64,000 nucleotides of DNA from Zizania palustris (taxonomy: Eukaryota; Streptophyta; Magnoliopsida; Poales; Poaceae), in the NCBI GenBank assembly GCA_019279435.1, contig JAAALK010000283.1:4340001-4404000 (forward strand), read 5' to 3'. The position numbers were made by a program, and so were the translations under genes. Each line of letters starts with the position of its first letter. The first letter of the stretch is position 1. Positions 11,742 through 22,109 of the stretch are shown here, piece after piece. The notes below the pieces were generated by a model. The model had not been told where the DNA came from, did not search any database, and saw only the letters and a program-made list of their open reading frames with translations.

Positions 11742-14700
11742 GTGCAGGATCGGGGACTAGAGGACGTGTGGATCATGGACTCAGGATGTTCTCGCCATAT
11801 GACGGGACATCGCAGATGGTTCTCCAGTCTCACTCCCCCGAGCTCCAAAGAGTACATCACATTCGGGAACAGTGGTCAAGGGAAAGTAAGTGGCATTGGC
11901 TCAATTCGCATTTCAGATCATTTCTCTTTGAAGAATGTTGCCTTGGTCAAGAATTTGAACTTCAATTTGATTTCTGTTTCGCAACTTCTTGAGGATGATT
12001 TGGAAGTGCGTTTTAAGAAGGGTAATTCTTCTGTGATTGATTCTAGAGGGTCTTTGATTTGCCAGATCTTACCATTCGGTAAAGTTTTTCGAATTGACTT
12101 CTCTAGTTCTTTTGGCCCTTCTCGCTGTTTGATTGCTGGATCCTCCTCAGAGCTCTGGAAGTGGCATAGGAGGTTAGGTCATTTGAGTTTTGATCTGCTA
12201 GTCAGGTTAAGCTCTATGGACCTCATCCGAGGATTGCCCAAGCTTAAATTGGAGAAAGATCTAGTGTGTCATCCCTGTCGTCATGGGAAAATGGTTGCCG
12301 CATCCTACTCACCTGTGACTCAGGTGATGACTTTGTATCTAGGCGAGCTTTTACATTTGGACACTGTTGGTCCAGCTCGGGTACGCTCAGTCGGTGGGAA
12401 GTGGTACGCGCTTGTCATTGTTGACGACTTTTCTCGATTCTCGTGGGTTTTCTTTTTGGAGTCTAAGGATGAAACTTTTCAGTTTGTCATGACCTAATTT
12501 TGAAGCTGAAGAATGAGAACAATGGTAAGATGCGAGCAATTCGCTCTGACAACGGCTCTGAGTTCAAGAACTCTCAGTTCGTCAGCTTCTGTAGTGATCA
12601 AGGTCTTGACCATCGGTTTTCTTCTCCTTACACTCCCCCACAGAACGACATTGTGGAACGAAAGAACCGCACGCTAGTCGAGATGGCCAGGACGATGCTC
12701 GATGAGCACAGGACTCCTAGGCGTTTTTGGGCTGAAGCCATGAACACGGCTTGCTATCTGGCCAACCGCATCTTTCTTAGAGCTTACCTTGGTAAGACAT
12801 CATATGAACTGCGGTTTGGCAGACAGCCCAAGGTGAGCCACTTGCGAGCGTTTGGCTGCAAGTGCTTTGTGCTCAAGAAGGGAGGGCATTTGGACAAGTT
12901 TGAGTCTCGTTGCTGGGATGGTGTTTTTCTTGGTTATGCATTGCATTCTCGAGGTTTCCGTGTTTGGAAACTCGAAACCCAGCAGCTTGTCGAGACTTGC
13001 GAAGTTTCATTTGATGAGTCCTTGCCTTCTTTGACTCCTTCTTTTGAGCCTTCTGGTGATGATGAGCTCGGAGAATCCATCTTCGAGGAAGATGAGGATA
13101 CTCCAGCTGCTGATTAGGGTGGGCCTTCTGCACCCCCTGCAGAGCCCACACCTTCTGAGACTTCGACTGAGGATGAGGGTGGACCTCTGATCACTTCTTA
13201 CACTACGATCAAGCCCCCTCAGTCGAGTCCAGAGGTGCCAGCTGCTGACTCCGGTGAGGTGACTTCAGATCACCAGGGAACCCGAGCAGTTCAGCGTGAC
13301 CATCCCTCAGAGCTCATCATAGGTGATTTGACTGAGAGAACTTTGCGTTCATCTAATGCCTCTCTTGTTGTGTTTGCTGAATCTTCTTTTGTTGCATCTT
13401 TTGAGCCCAAAGATGTTTCTCATGCTCTTTCTGATTCAAATTGGATTAATGCTATGCAAGAAGAGCTTGAGAACTTTGTCCGCAATCGGGTTTGGACTTT
13501 AGTTGAGCCACCACCAGGATGCAACCTCATAGGCACCAAGTGGGTATTTAAGAACAAACAAGGTGAAGATGGGGTTGTGGTGCGCAACAAAGCTCGACTA
13601 GTTGCCCAGGGTTTTTGCCAAAAAGAGGGTATTGATTTTGAAGAAACTTTTGCCCCTGTTGCCCGTCTTGAGTCCATTCGCATTCTCTTAGCTTTTGCCG
13701 CTTCGAAGGGTTTAAGCTTTTTCAAATGGACGTTAAGAGTGCTTTTCTGAACGGGTTCATAGAGGAGGAAGTTTATGTTAGGCAGCCCCCAGCTTTGAGA
13801 ACCCTAAGTTTCCTCGACATGTTTTAAGCTGCAAAAGGCTTTATACGGGTTGAAGCAAGCCCCCAGGGCTTGGTATGACCGATTGAAGCAGTTTTTGTTG
13901 GGGAAGGGCTTCGTGATGGGTTCAGTGGATAAAACTCTCTTCTTCCTCAGAGTTGCTTCAGATTTTTTAGTCGCTCAGATTTACGTGGACGATATTATTT
14001 TTGGCGGTACTACTAATGAACTTGTGTCCAAGTTTTCTGAGCAGATGCACAGTGAGTTTGAGATGAGCCTCATGGGTGAGCTTAAGTACTTCTTAGGACT
14101 CCAGATCAAGCAGACCAAGGACGGCACCTTCATCCACCAAGGTAAGTACACTCGCGATATGCTTAAGAAATTTGACTTTGGTGGGGAGTTGAAGCCGCAG
14201 ATGACCCCTATGGGCACATATGGGGGTCTGGACAAGGAGGAGAGCGGCGTCAAGGTCAGCGAGAGAGAGTTTCGAGGGATGATTGGTTCGCTGCTGTACT
14301 TGACGGCGACAAGACCGGACATACAGTTCGCCGTGGGACTTTGCGCACGTTTTCAGTCTTCACCACGCGTGTCTCATCGGCAGGCTGTCAAGCGCATCTT
14401 CAGGTATCTCACTTATGCACCCGATCTTGGTCTTTACTGATGAGGACATCACTTCACATGATACACACATGGAGCCTCCACCTACAATTCAACTACAAGG
14501 ACCAATCACACGCGCCCGTGCCCGTCGCTTGAACCATGAGGTTAATTCTTTCCTTAGCAACTATGTTAATATTTGTTTGAATGGGATGCTACTGAATACT
14601 ATTGATGTTTTGTTGCTTAGGAACATGGGAGATGGAATATAAGAGTTGGAGTTGAAGACGGAGTCGCACGGATGACTTGAAGTTAAGAATTCGCTGGTTC

Positions 14701-15846
14701 GGACTACATCGACCACCTTGCACCAAAATGGGCATAACTTCCTCATACGAAGTCCGATTGGCGCGTTCTTGTACTTTTTGGAAAGCTGAGGAGAAGACGG
14801 ATCGTTTGCCATTGGTTTCGTCTCATTTGGAGTCTCGAGTCGACCTGTGTGTTTAAAACAGTCTTGCATGACAGAACTGGGCCATGTTGGCCCATAGTCC
14901 AAGTCTGTACGTCTTCTAGCCCACAGCCCAAGTCTATTCACCTTCCACAGGCTGCCCACGCCTTATATACTCACGCCAGCCGCCTTTAGGGTTAGGTTTT
15001 GCTTTGTTTGCATCTACACTTGTGTGTTTAGATCCCGCCCCTGCACCGGACCGATTGGCTGCTGCATAGGCGTTTGTAAAACCTCACCTTTCATCGTTTG
15101 TCTGTGATTTGGCATTCGACTTGTATCCTTCCTGTTCTTGCTTGTGTTCTTGGGTTCGCTTGCAGGAATTAGCCTTCGTGGCGAGGTCAATCGCGTCCTG
15201 CGTGGTTGATAACCAACGGAGACAGTGGTGTAACGATTGCAAGGTTTGGATCCGCCGGACCGGAGCCTTGGATCGCCAACGTCGAGATTCTCCACCAACC
15301 CAAGCTATCCTTTACCTAGCGGAAGATCGGGACCAATCCCCCATCATTTACTATTCAGCATCATCATCTCTTTATTTATCTGGATTTTCGGATGCCGACT
15401 TTGGTGGGTGCCGGTTGGATCGCAAGTCGACTTCCGGTACTTGGCAGTTTCTTGGTTCTTCTCTTGTCTCTTGGTCTTCTCGAAAGCAATCTGGAGTTGC
15501 TCTTTCGACCACAGAGGCTGAGTACGTAGCTGCTGCTAGCTGCTGCTCACAGTTGATTTGGATGATTTCCACTCTGTGAGATTTTGGGTTGTTCTTTCCT
15601 ACCAGAGTTCCCTTGTTTTGCGACAGCACCAGTGCAATTAGTGTAGGGAAAAACTCATGTCTCCATTCAAAAACCAAACACATTGATGTGCGCTTTCACT
15701 TTCTGTGGGATCAATATGAGAAAGGTGTCATTGACCTTGTTCATGTTGATACCCATCATCAGTTGGCTGACATTTTCACCAAACCCCTAGATCAGTCTAC
15801 CTTTGAGCATTTACGAGGGGATTTGGGTGTTGTGTATCCTTTCTAG
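11742..15846 (+). pseudogene. pol: C1 pol (broken, split by a solo LTR)
   Basis: Copia polyprotein: protease (DSGCSRHMTG), GAG-pre-integrase zinc region, integrase, reverse transcriptase (YVDDIIFG) and RNase H. Against C2 it has a one-base loss near 12489, TAG at 13115, shifts between about 13710 and 13830, and CGA to TGA near 15578. One integrase position reads QNDIVERKN where C2 has QNGVVERKN. The solo LTR at 14438-15346 separates RT from the RNase H end; coding resumes at 15352. No full protein is possible. Confidence 0.92.
14438..15346 (+). mobile_element. Solo LTR of the element D (CRM-like gypsy) family
   Basis: A 909-bp sequence from TGATGAGGACATC to CCCCATCA, alignable over its length with the 912-bp LTRs of D. 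It is flanked on both sides by TTTAC (14433-14437 and 15347-15351), a perfect five-base target duplication. No internal region remains, so it is the product of recombination between two LTRs of a formerly complete insertion. It encodes the same C-terminal reading frame (ITRARARRLNHEVNSFL) as the D LTRs, open for about 67 codons before a stop. Confidence 0.95.
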
Positions 15847-17173
15847 GATATTTTGCGTCAGTTTTCTTTCTTCTTTTACTCTTTTCTTGAGTCTTTTTGT
15901 GTGTGTTTGTATCTTGCATATTCACATATCACACTTTAGAGCTGCTTCTGTTATATGATTGTACTGCTTTACTAATTCTAGCTGGTACATGCTCTTGAAT
16001 ACTTGTCAATAATCATGCTTTGATCCAGTTCACTTGATATGTCTGATATCTGTCATATGCATGACTTTTTATGCTTTAAAACTTGAAAAATGATCACCAT
16101 TGCTTCTGGTAACTAGCATGTGTAGGCTGAATGTTTTTGCTATCTGTTACATGTCTTGTAGCTAGTTCCGGACTTAGATGCAAACATGCAACTTGGACAT
16201 CTTTCTGCTTTATAACATGGAAATGTGCTATATAAATCAAGAAAAATGAAAATTTGATGCCTTTTTATGCATAACTTGAAAAGATCCAGGTGGGTTTGTT
16301 TTGTCGCATTGCATTGTTCTGGACTGCATACCATAGCACTTTGGTATGAACTGGGACAATGTAGTGTATGCCAAGACCAATGTCTTAAGCTTCTGATGGT
16401 CCAGTTCTGGCCTAGGCTTGACTTGGTCAGTCAGCATAAGGTTTGACACGCAAATAACCCCTGGCATAAATGAAAAAGAGAAAAGAAAAAGCTTGAAAAT
16501 TTAAATGATAACAAGTTTGTTGAAGCACTTTGTTTTGGACAATGCTTATCTTGGTAGATATTAGTTAGCTTTTGCATCTCATGCTTTACCTTGCTTGTCA
16601 ACTGGAAAATGTGGTGATGCTTTTGTTTGCAAAAACTGAAAAATACGTGCTAATGACCTCCTTTAGATATCATCTGTTGCACTGATCATGCCATGTGTCT
16701 TAGACATTATCTCTTTTGCTCTACTTGTTAGGTGTTGTAATTGCAGTCAATCATATCTGAGAAGCATGCTTTATTCACTCCACCTGCACCCCAGTTGCAT
16801 TTATTGCATATTTTGAGGGGGAGTTGCGTTTCAGGGGGAGTTTGTGTCTCTTTTGAGTGCTTGATGTGTTCACTTGTCAACAAGGGGGAGAAATTTTGGG
16901 ATAAGAGTTCGAGGGGGAGTTTTTGTCTCACTTACTCTATTGATATCCTTGTTGATGTTTATGAGATCGCACTCATTCTGAGCTTTTACCTTTGGTTAAC
17001 CATAATGACCGCTTCTTTCTTTTGTTTGGCTTTTGGTCATTAGGGTTAAACTTTTACCTTATTTTCTTCTTCTTTGTTTTCTTGTGCTTTGTTTTCGTGT
17101 TTCCACAGTTGTTCGCAGGTTCTGAAGAGCTGAAGAAGTGAAGTATTGACAATGCACTCATCAAGGGGGAGAT
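15847..17173 (+). other. C1 post-pol non-coding region with polypurine tracts
   Basis: No convincing gene. It matches C2 25304-26620 closely and C0 more distantly (block from about 16281). Purine tracts of the GAGGGGGAG type occur near 16815, 16835, 16883 and 16910, and the last (CAAGGGGGAGAT, 17162-17173) directly precedes the LTR. Other Sireviruses carry an env-like frame here; none is visible. Confidence 0.8.
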
Positions 17174-17286
17174 TGAGGAGCCATGATGAATAGCGTGGGC
17201 CTCATGGCTCCAAATGTGATGAGTCATTATCAACGATAGTCAAAGAGGACAGATGAAGAGAGGAGATCTACTGTTTCATGGGCCGC
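17174..17286 (+). repeat. C1 3' LTR, first part
   Basis: Starts TGAGGAGCCATGATG after the polypurine tract and stops at the C2 insertion. Its last five bases GCCGC repeat at 28628-28632. Confidence 0.92.
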
Positions 17287-19293
17287 TGAGGAGCCATGCT
17301 GAATAGCGTGGGCCTCATGGCTCTAGAAGTGATGAGTCATTGTCAACGATAGTCAAAGAGGACTGAAGAAGAGAGGAGATCTGCTGTTTCATGGGCCGCG
17401 TGTGACTCAGGTACACGGGCAGCGAGCGACTGTCGGGCAGAGGAGGCTGCGAAGTCGGGCTGGTCCAATCCGGGTGCATGGGCCAGAAGCAGTAGAAGAC
17501 CCACTGGGCTGTTGACCAGGACTGACTCAGGTACACGGGCGGTGAGCGATTGCCGGGCTGAGAGAGCTGCGGAGTCGGGCCGGCCCAATCCGGGTACCTG
17601 GTGCAAAGCTGGTGGAGGCTTTGTCAGTTTCGGCGTAAAACTGACAACCGTTGATTCTGTATCCGACTGTCCAGAAGAGTAGCTTCAGGATATGTCATGA
17701 GTTACTCTAGGCCCACAGTCAGTCAGTTGTGTCTGTAAAAATACCTAAGGGCAGTAGAGTCTTTTTCTGTATTTTTGAGTCTGTAAAAACCCTAAGGGGC
17801 TGGTAGAATATTCCTAGTGTTGGGCTGCCTATAAATAGCATCCCAATCCCTAGGGTTTGGACTACCCTTTTGTGCTGAAATCAAATCCACCCATTGGGTC
17901 ACGTTTGTCTCCCGTTTTTCTCTCTCCTGTGTGCGCCGCCAGGCCCTTGCGCTTCTCTGTTCGTGGCTCATTTTGGCTCTAATCTCTTGAATGTTTTTAT
18001 CCCTTGGTCCCTGGAGAATTTATTGGTTGCATCTGGTTGGTTTGAGGAGTTATTGAGCTGGATTCGGGCTGTTGTATTTAGTTCTTGAAAAGAAGCTTCT
18101 TCTGTTTGCTTCCGTTCTTCACAAACTGAGTACTAGTTCTTGCTGCTGCAAGTAGTACTATTTTTCTGTAGCTACAGTACTTGCTGCCAGCTTTTTACCT
18201 TCTAATGTACTGCCTTTTCGATCGAAGCAGCATGGAGTAAATGCCTTTTTGACTGTTTCTGCGAAGTCATTTTCATTTGTTCGAAGTCCCTCAGCTCCGT
18301 GAGGCAGGCTTCGATCTAACCTTATTTGAAGGCTTCGCCTCAGTCTTCGTACTTTGTTCTGTGCTCTGTGTTGCTAAGTTTCGAAGCAGTTTTCTGATTG
18401 ACAGCATTACATACTTCGAACTTTAGTGCGAAGGGGCTTCGGTCCTATTTGTTCGAAGTTCATACTTCGACACATTTCGAGGTTGGGATCGAAGCTTGTG
18501 GCTCCGCTAGGCTTCGCACTGATTTCTGTGTAGCGTGTCACCCTTCGCCTCTCTTTTCGGAGCTTGATCTTTTCTAAGTTAGAGCATTGGCTTCGGACTT
18601 GTTTTTCTGTCACGTGACAAACTTCGCTTCTTTGTTCGAAGGTTATCTGTTCGTGTGTGGTGTTCGAAGTTCTGTGTTCGAAGGTTTAGCTTCGAAGCTT
18701 TCGTTTTCAAGTGTGTTCGAAGTTTTGTCTTCGAAGTGCATACTTCGAAGCAGACTTCGGCACTGTTTTACTTCGCTCCGAAGCTCGTGATTCGAAGCTG
18801 TGTTCGAAGCCTTATCTTCGAAGTGCATACTTCGAACCAAGCTCCGGCACTGTTTTATTTCACTTCGAAGTACACTTCGCATTTTACCACTTCGCACTAG
18901 GCTAGACAGTGACACCTTCGGCACTTCTGACAGACTCCGTCATCAACCTCCGAAGCAGACCTCGGCGTGCGAAGGGGGCTTCGCCAAGTTCCGAACAGGA
19001 GACAACTTTGGACAGTAACTTCTCTTTTCACTTTATACATACTTAGATCATTTCATTGAGAAGTTTAGGCCTGTTATAACTTGTTCATCTGCCTAGATTG
19101 CACTGCTTTTAGATTCACACTGTTTATCATCAGTTGCTTCTAGGTTAGAAACCTTTAGACTTAGGCCTTCTGTTTATTTTCTGCTGCGTAGTCTTTCGAG
19201 GTGCGTTGGGTGTTGGGAACAGGCCATTGATTCGAAAGAATTTTTTAAGGCGCCCATTCACCCCCCCCTCTGGTCGCTACTTTCGGTCCTACA
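17287..19293 (+). repeat. C2 5' LTR (2,007 bp)
   Basis: From TGAGGAGCCATG to CCTACA. A TATA box (TATAAATA) is at 17830-17837. Close to the start, GAGCCATG and CATGGCTC form a short inverted repeat. The part 18230-18970 is filled with TTCGAA-type palindromes, including two copies of TTCGAAGTGCATACTTCGAA or a near variant (about 18729 and 18810). Short open frames in this LTR are not taken as genes. Confidence 0.96.
17830..17837 (+). promoter_or_regulatory. TATA box of the C2 5' LTR
   Basis: TATAAATA, about 545 bases into the LTR; the same box is at 27164-27171 in the 3' LTR and, as TATAAATA, at 29089-29096 in the C1 3' LTR. An AAACCCTA-type motif lies about 60 bases upstream. Confidence 0.7.
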
Positions 19294-19295
19294 AG

Positions 19296-19307
19296 TGGTA
19301 TCAGAGC
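19296..19307 (+). other. Primer binding site of C2 (initiator tRNA-Met)
   Basis: TGGTATCAGAGC two bases after the LTR end, complementary to the initiator tRNA-Met 3' end. Confidence 0.95.
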
Positions 19308-19358
19308 GAGGTTAGGGTTTTTCCATACCTTAACCGGTTCTAAACCCCAGTAGTGACT

Positions 19359-22109
19359 ATGACGTCTCCAGGCAAGGTCCCGTCCTTGGAAGCCTATGGC
19401 TACAATTATTGGAAGACTCGCATGCGAGCCTATCTCATGAGCCAGGGTTCGGACATATGGGACATTTGCGTTCACAGCACGTTTGTCATTCTGCCAGTCG
19501 CTGAGCACGGTACTGCTGGTATCATTGCTCAGCATCTGAGCAACAGTAAGGCTGTGAATATTTTGTTTTCTGGATTAGGTCCCACTGAGTTTGAGCGCGT
19601 GAGTCATCTCTCCACTGCGAGAGAGATCTGGGCTACCCTCAAGGCACACCATGAGGGAACAGCCCAGGTCAAGGCTCGGCTCTATCAGACCTACCGGCGT
19701 GAATATGAGAACTTCACACAGAAGTCGGGTGAATCTGTTGAAGCCTTGTTTGGTCGCTTTCAGTCGATCATTAACAAGCTTCGGGACAACAAGGCTGAGG
19801 GTGCTCAGTTAGTCTCAGATCATGAGCAGGCGCTCAAGGTTCTTCATACCTTGGACCCAAAGATCTGGGAGATCAAGGTATCATCTATCGTTGAGAGCAC
19901 TTCTTACGATACCTTGACCATTTCTGAGTTATTTAGCAAGCTGAAGGCCACTGAGGTAGATATCCAGTTGAGATCAAATCTCACTGGCTCTGGATCAAAA
20001 TCCCTGGCCCTTGCTACACCTTCTGTTGATCCCTCTGCTGTGAGTTGTGCTGGGTTCTCTTTGATGTCTATCACTGAGGACCAGCTTGAGTTGTTGGGAG
20101 ATGATGATTTGTGTCTCTTTAACAACCGGGTGCGTCGTGTCTATGATAAAAGAATGTTCAAAAGACACGGCACAAAATCCGGATGCTTTGAATGTGGTGA
20201 TCCAGGACACTTCATTGCCGACTGCCCCAAGCGCAATGGATACAAGAAGGGCGCTGGCAGCAGCTTCCACGACTCCGGCAAGCATGAGAGCCCCTCCTTC
20301 AACAAGGGCAAGCCGAAGACTCGGTTCTTTAAGAAGGCCCTGAAGGACTACCGGCGAGAGAACAAGAAGCGCGACAAGGCCTTCTTCGCCGAGATGGAGA
20401 AGAGCTACTCCAAGCAGTCCACGACGTCTTCCTCTTCATCGAGCTCAAGCGATGAGGAGATCTCCATCAGGAAGGGGAAGGACAAGGACGATCCGGCGGG
20501 TCTCTGCTTCATGGCTTTCGGAGACAAGCCGAAGAGCCGCTCTCACCAGCGCCGAAGATCCCGCAAGAGCTTCTGCTCCATGGCTCTTGGGGATAGAAAA
20601 GAAAAGAGCTCCTCCGACGACTCCGACGACGACGATAGCAAGGTATCATCTTATGAGCGCGAAATTGTCGATTTACTTGAGAGCAATCGTCAGGAGTTAA
20701 AATATCGGGAGAAACTGCTTAGGGGGGCTAAGAAAAGGATAGATGAGTTAGAGAGTGAGCTTGCCGTGGCTAACGGTAGGATTGAGAGTCTATCCTCTGC
20801 CCCTTGCTTGGGTGATAGCAGTGAGTGCCCGAAGTGCGAGGTGCTTCTGTGTGACCTGTCGACTCTAAAGTCCAGGTACACAGAAAGGGTTGATGAGAGG
20901 GACGCTTTGGCCACTGAGCTTGAAAGAGCTCAGCTGGGGCTGAAAAATGCTCAAGCCACTGTCGTCGCACCCTGTGTTGATTGCCCATCTCATCTAGCTG
21001 CCTTAGCTGAGCTGAAATCCAAGGGCGATGAGCATTTGGGTGATTTAGAGAGGTTGAGAGCTGAGCTTGCGCAGACTAGGCTAGAGCTTGAGACATTGTC
21101 AGTTCCACCCACTGTCTGTGAGAACTGTCTGTCTCTTAGAATGGAGTTGATTAAGCTGAAAGCCGAGAAGTCTGTTCAGATAGACAGTGAGTGTGAGACC
21201 TGCTTGTCTCAGGTGGAGGTACTAGCTTCCTTGAGAGAGGAGCTAGCTGATTCTCAGAATGAGAACTTTTACCTCCGGTCTATCTTGAGTTGGATCAGTG
21301 CCAGAGAGCCACAGCTTGGCATGATGATCCAGCAGTTCAAGAGGAAGGATGGGTTTGGAGTAGGTTACACCTACACCAAGGCTGACTTTGAGAGTGCCCT
21401 CAGCCGGGCAGTGGAGTGGAGTAAAATGACTCCAGAGCAGAGGTATCCCAAGACTCACTCCACTGAGTCCTCCCAGGCTTGTCAGCCCAAGGATGGAGTG
21501 ATCCATGAACCACCCAAAGCTCCACCCAAGAAGCCTATCTGGGTTCCTAAGCCCAAACACCTCCACTCTTCTCTAGACTCTCTTCCTGGACCCTCTCAGC
21601 CCAAGAAGACCACACCAAACACTACCAAGCCCAAGAATCCCAAGCCTCAACCACATCCCAAGAAGCCTACCTATCATTGTGAGTTTTGTCAGAGAGACGG
21701 GCATCTTGCGGAGTTTTGCTTCAGGAGGAAGCGGGTTGAGAGAGCAGAGAGGGCTCGTAGTGATCAGGAGCAGTTCTACCAGCAGGGGGGTAGACTGCAT
21801 GTTCCTCGGCGCGGGGAGAGGCTGGAGGCCAGGCCGCGTCGTGTAGGTGGTGGTAGAGGAGACGGTTTTCGTACCCGTGCTCCAGTTGGTGGTGTTCGTT
21901 CCGGCAGAGTTCCAGACCGAGTTGGCTACGGTTCTGGACCTCGTGGCCGTAGGGTTAGGAAGAACCGTGGACCGCGCTTTGAGCCGCGTTTTGGTCCAAA
22001 CTCTTTTGATGGTTTTCGCTTTCCATCTTTTGAGCAGATGGCTCGACACTGGTTTAGCTCTTTTGCTAAACCTGGTGCCGGACCATTTGCTCCCACTTAC
22101 AGACATTGA
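19359..22109 (+). CDS. gag: C2 gag, capsid-nucleocapsid protein
   Basis: Forms the cytoplasmic particle in which the RNA is reverse transcribed. ATG at 19359 is chosen because an upstream in-frame GTG has no support and both C1 and C2 share this ATG. The N-terminal ~230 residues fit the copia-type gag domain (WKTRMRAYLMSQ, EIWATLKAHHEG). Zinc knuckle 1, CFECGDPGHFIADC, is near residue 275; a Ser-rich acidic run follows near 357; residues ~430-640 look helical/coiled-coil; knuckle 2, CEFCQRDGHLAEFC, is near 774; the end is Arg/Gly rich. It is open for 916 codons, long for copia gag but usual for Sireviruses. It overlaps the open pol frame, which is shifted by -1. Confidence 0.95.
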   Translation: MTSPGKVPSLEAYGYNYWKTRMRAYLMSQGSDIWDICVHSTFVILPVAEHGTAGIIAQHLSNSKAVNILFSGLGPTEFERVSHLSTAREIWATLKAHHEGTAQVKARLYQTYRREYENFTQKSGESVEALFGRFQSIINKLRDNKAEGAQLVSDHEQALKVLHTLDPKIWEIKVSSIVESTSYDTLTISELFSKLKATEVDIQLRSNLTGSGSKSLALATPSVDPSAVSCAGFSLMSITEDQLELLGDDDLCLFNNRVRRVYDKRMFKRHGTKSGCFECGDPGHFIADCPKRNGYKKGAGSSFHDSGKHESPSFNKGKPKTRFFKKALKDYRRENKKRDKAFFAEMEKSYSKQSTTSSSSSSSSDEEISIRKGKDKDDPAGLCFMAFGDKPKSRSHQRRRSRKSFCSMALGDRKEKSSSDDSDDDDSKVSSYEREIVDLLESNRQELKYREKLLRGAKKRIDELESELAVANGRIESLSSAPCLGDSSECPKCEVLLCDLSTLKSRYTERVDERDALATELERAQLGLKNAQATVVAPCVDCPSHLAALAELKSKGDEHLGDLERLRAELAQTRLELETLSVPPTVCENCLSLRMELIKLKAEKSVQIDSECETCLSQVEVLASLREELADSQNENFYLRSILSWISAREPQLGMMIQQFKRKDGFGVGYTYTKADFESALSRAVEWSKMTPEQRYPKTHSTESSQACQPKDGVIHEPPKAPPKKPIWVPKPKHLHSSLDSLPGPSQPKKTTPNTTKPKNPKPQPHPKKPTYHCEFCQRDGHLAEFCFRRKRVERAERARSDQEQFYQQGGRLHVPRRGERLEARPRRVGGGRGDGFRTRAPVGGVRSGRVPDRVGYGSGPRGRRVRKNRGPRFEPRFGPNSFDGFRFPSFEQMARHWFSSFAKPGAGPFAPTYRH

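Noticed and set aside
18230..18970. Heat-shock element arrays
   Set aside because: TTCGAA lacks the two-base gap required between TTC and GAA units.
18587..19018. Several open frames on both strands in the C2 LTR (repeated at 27921-28352)
   Set aside because: They result from TTCGAA palindromes, which read as similar residues in many frames; identical in both LTRs and without family match.
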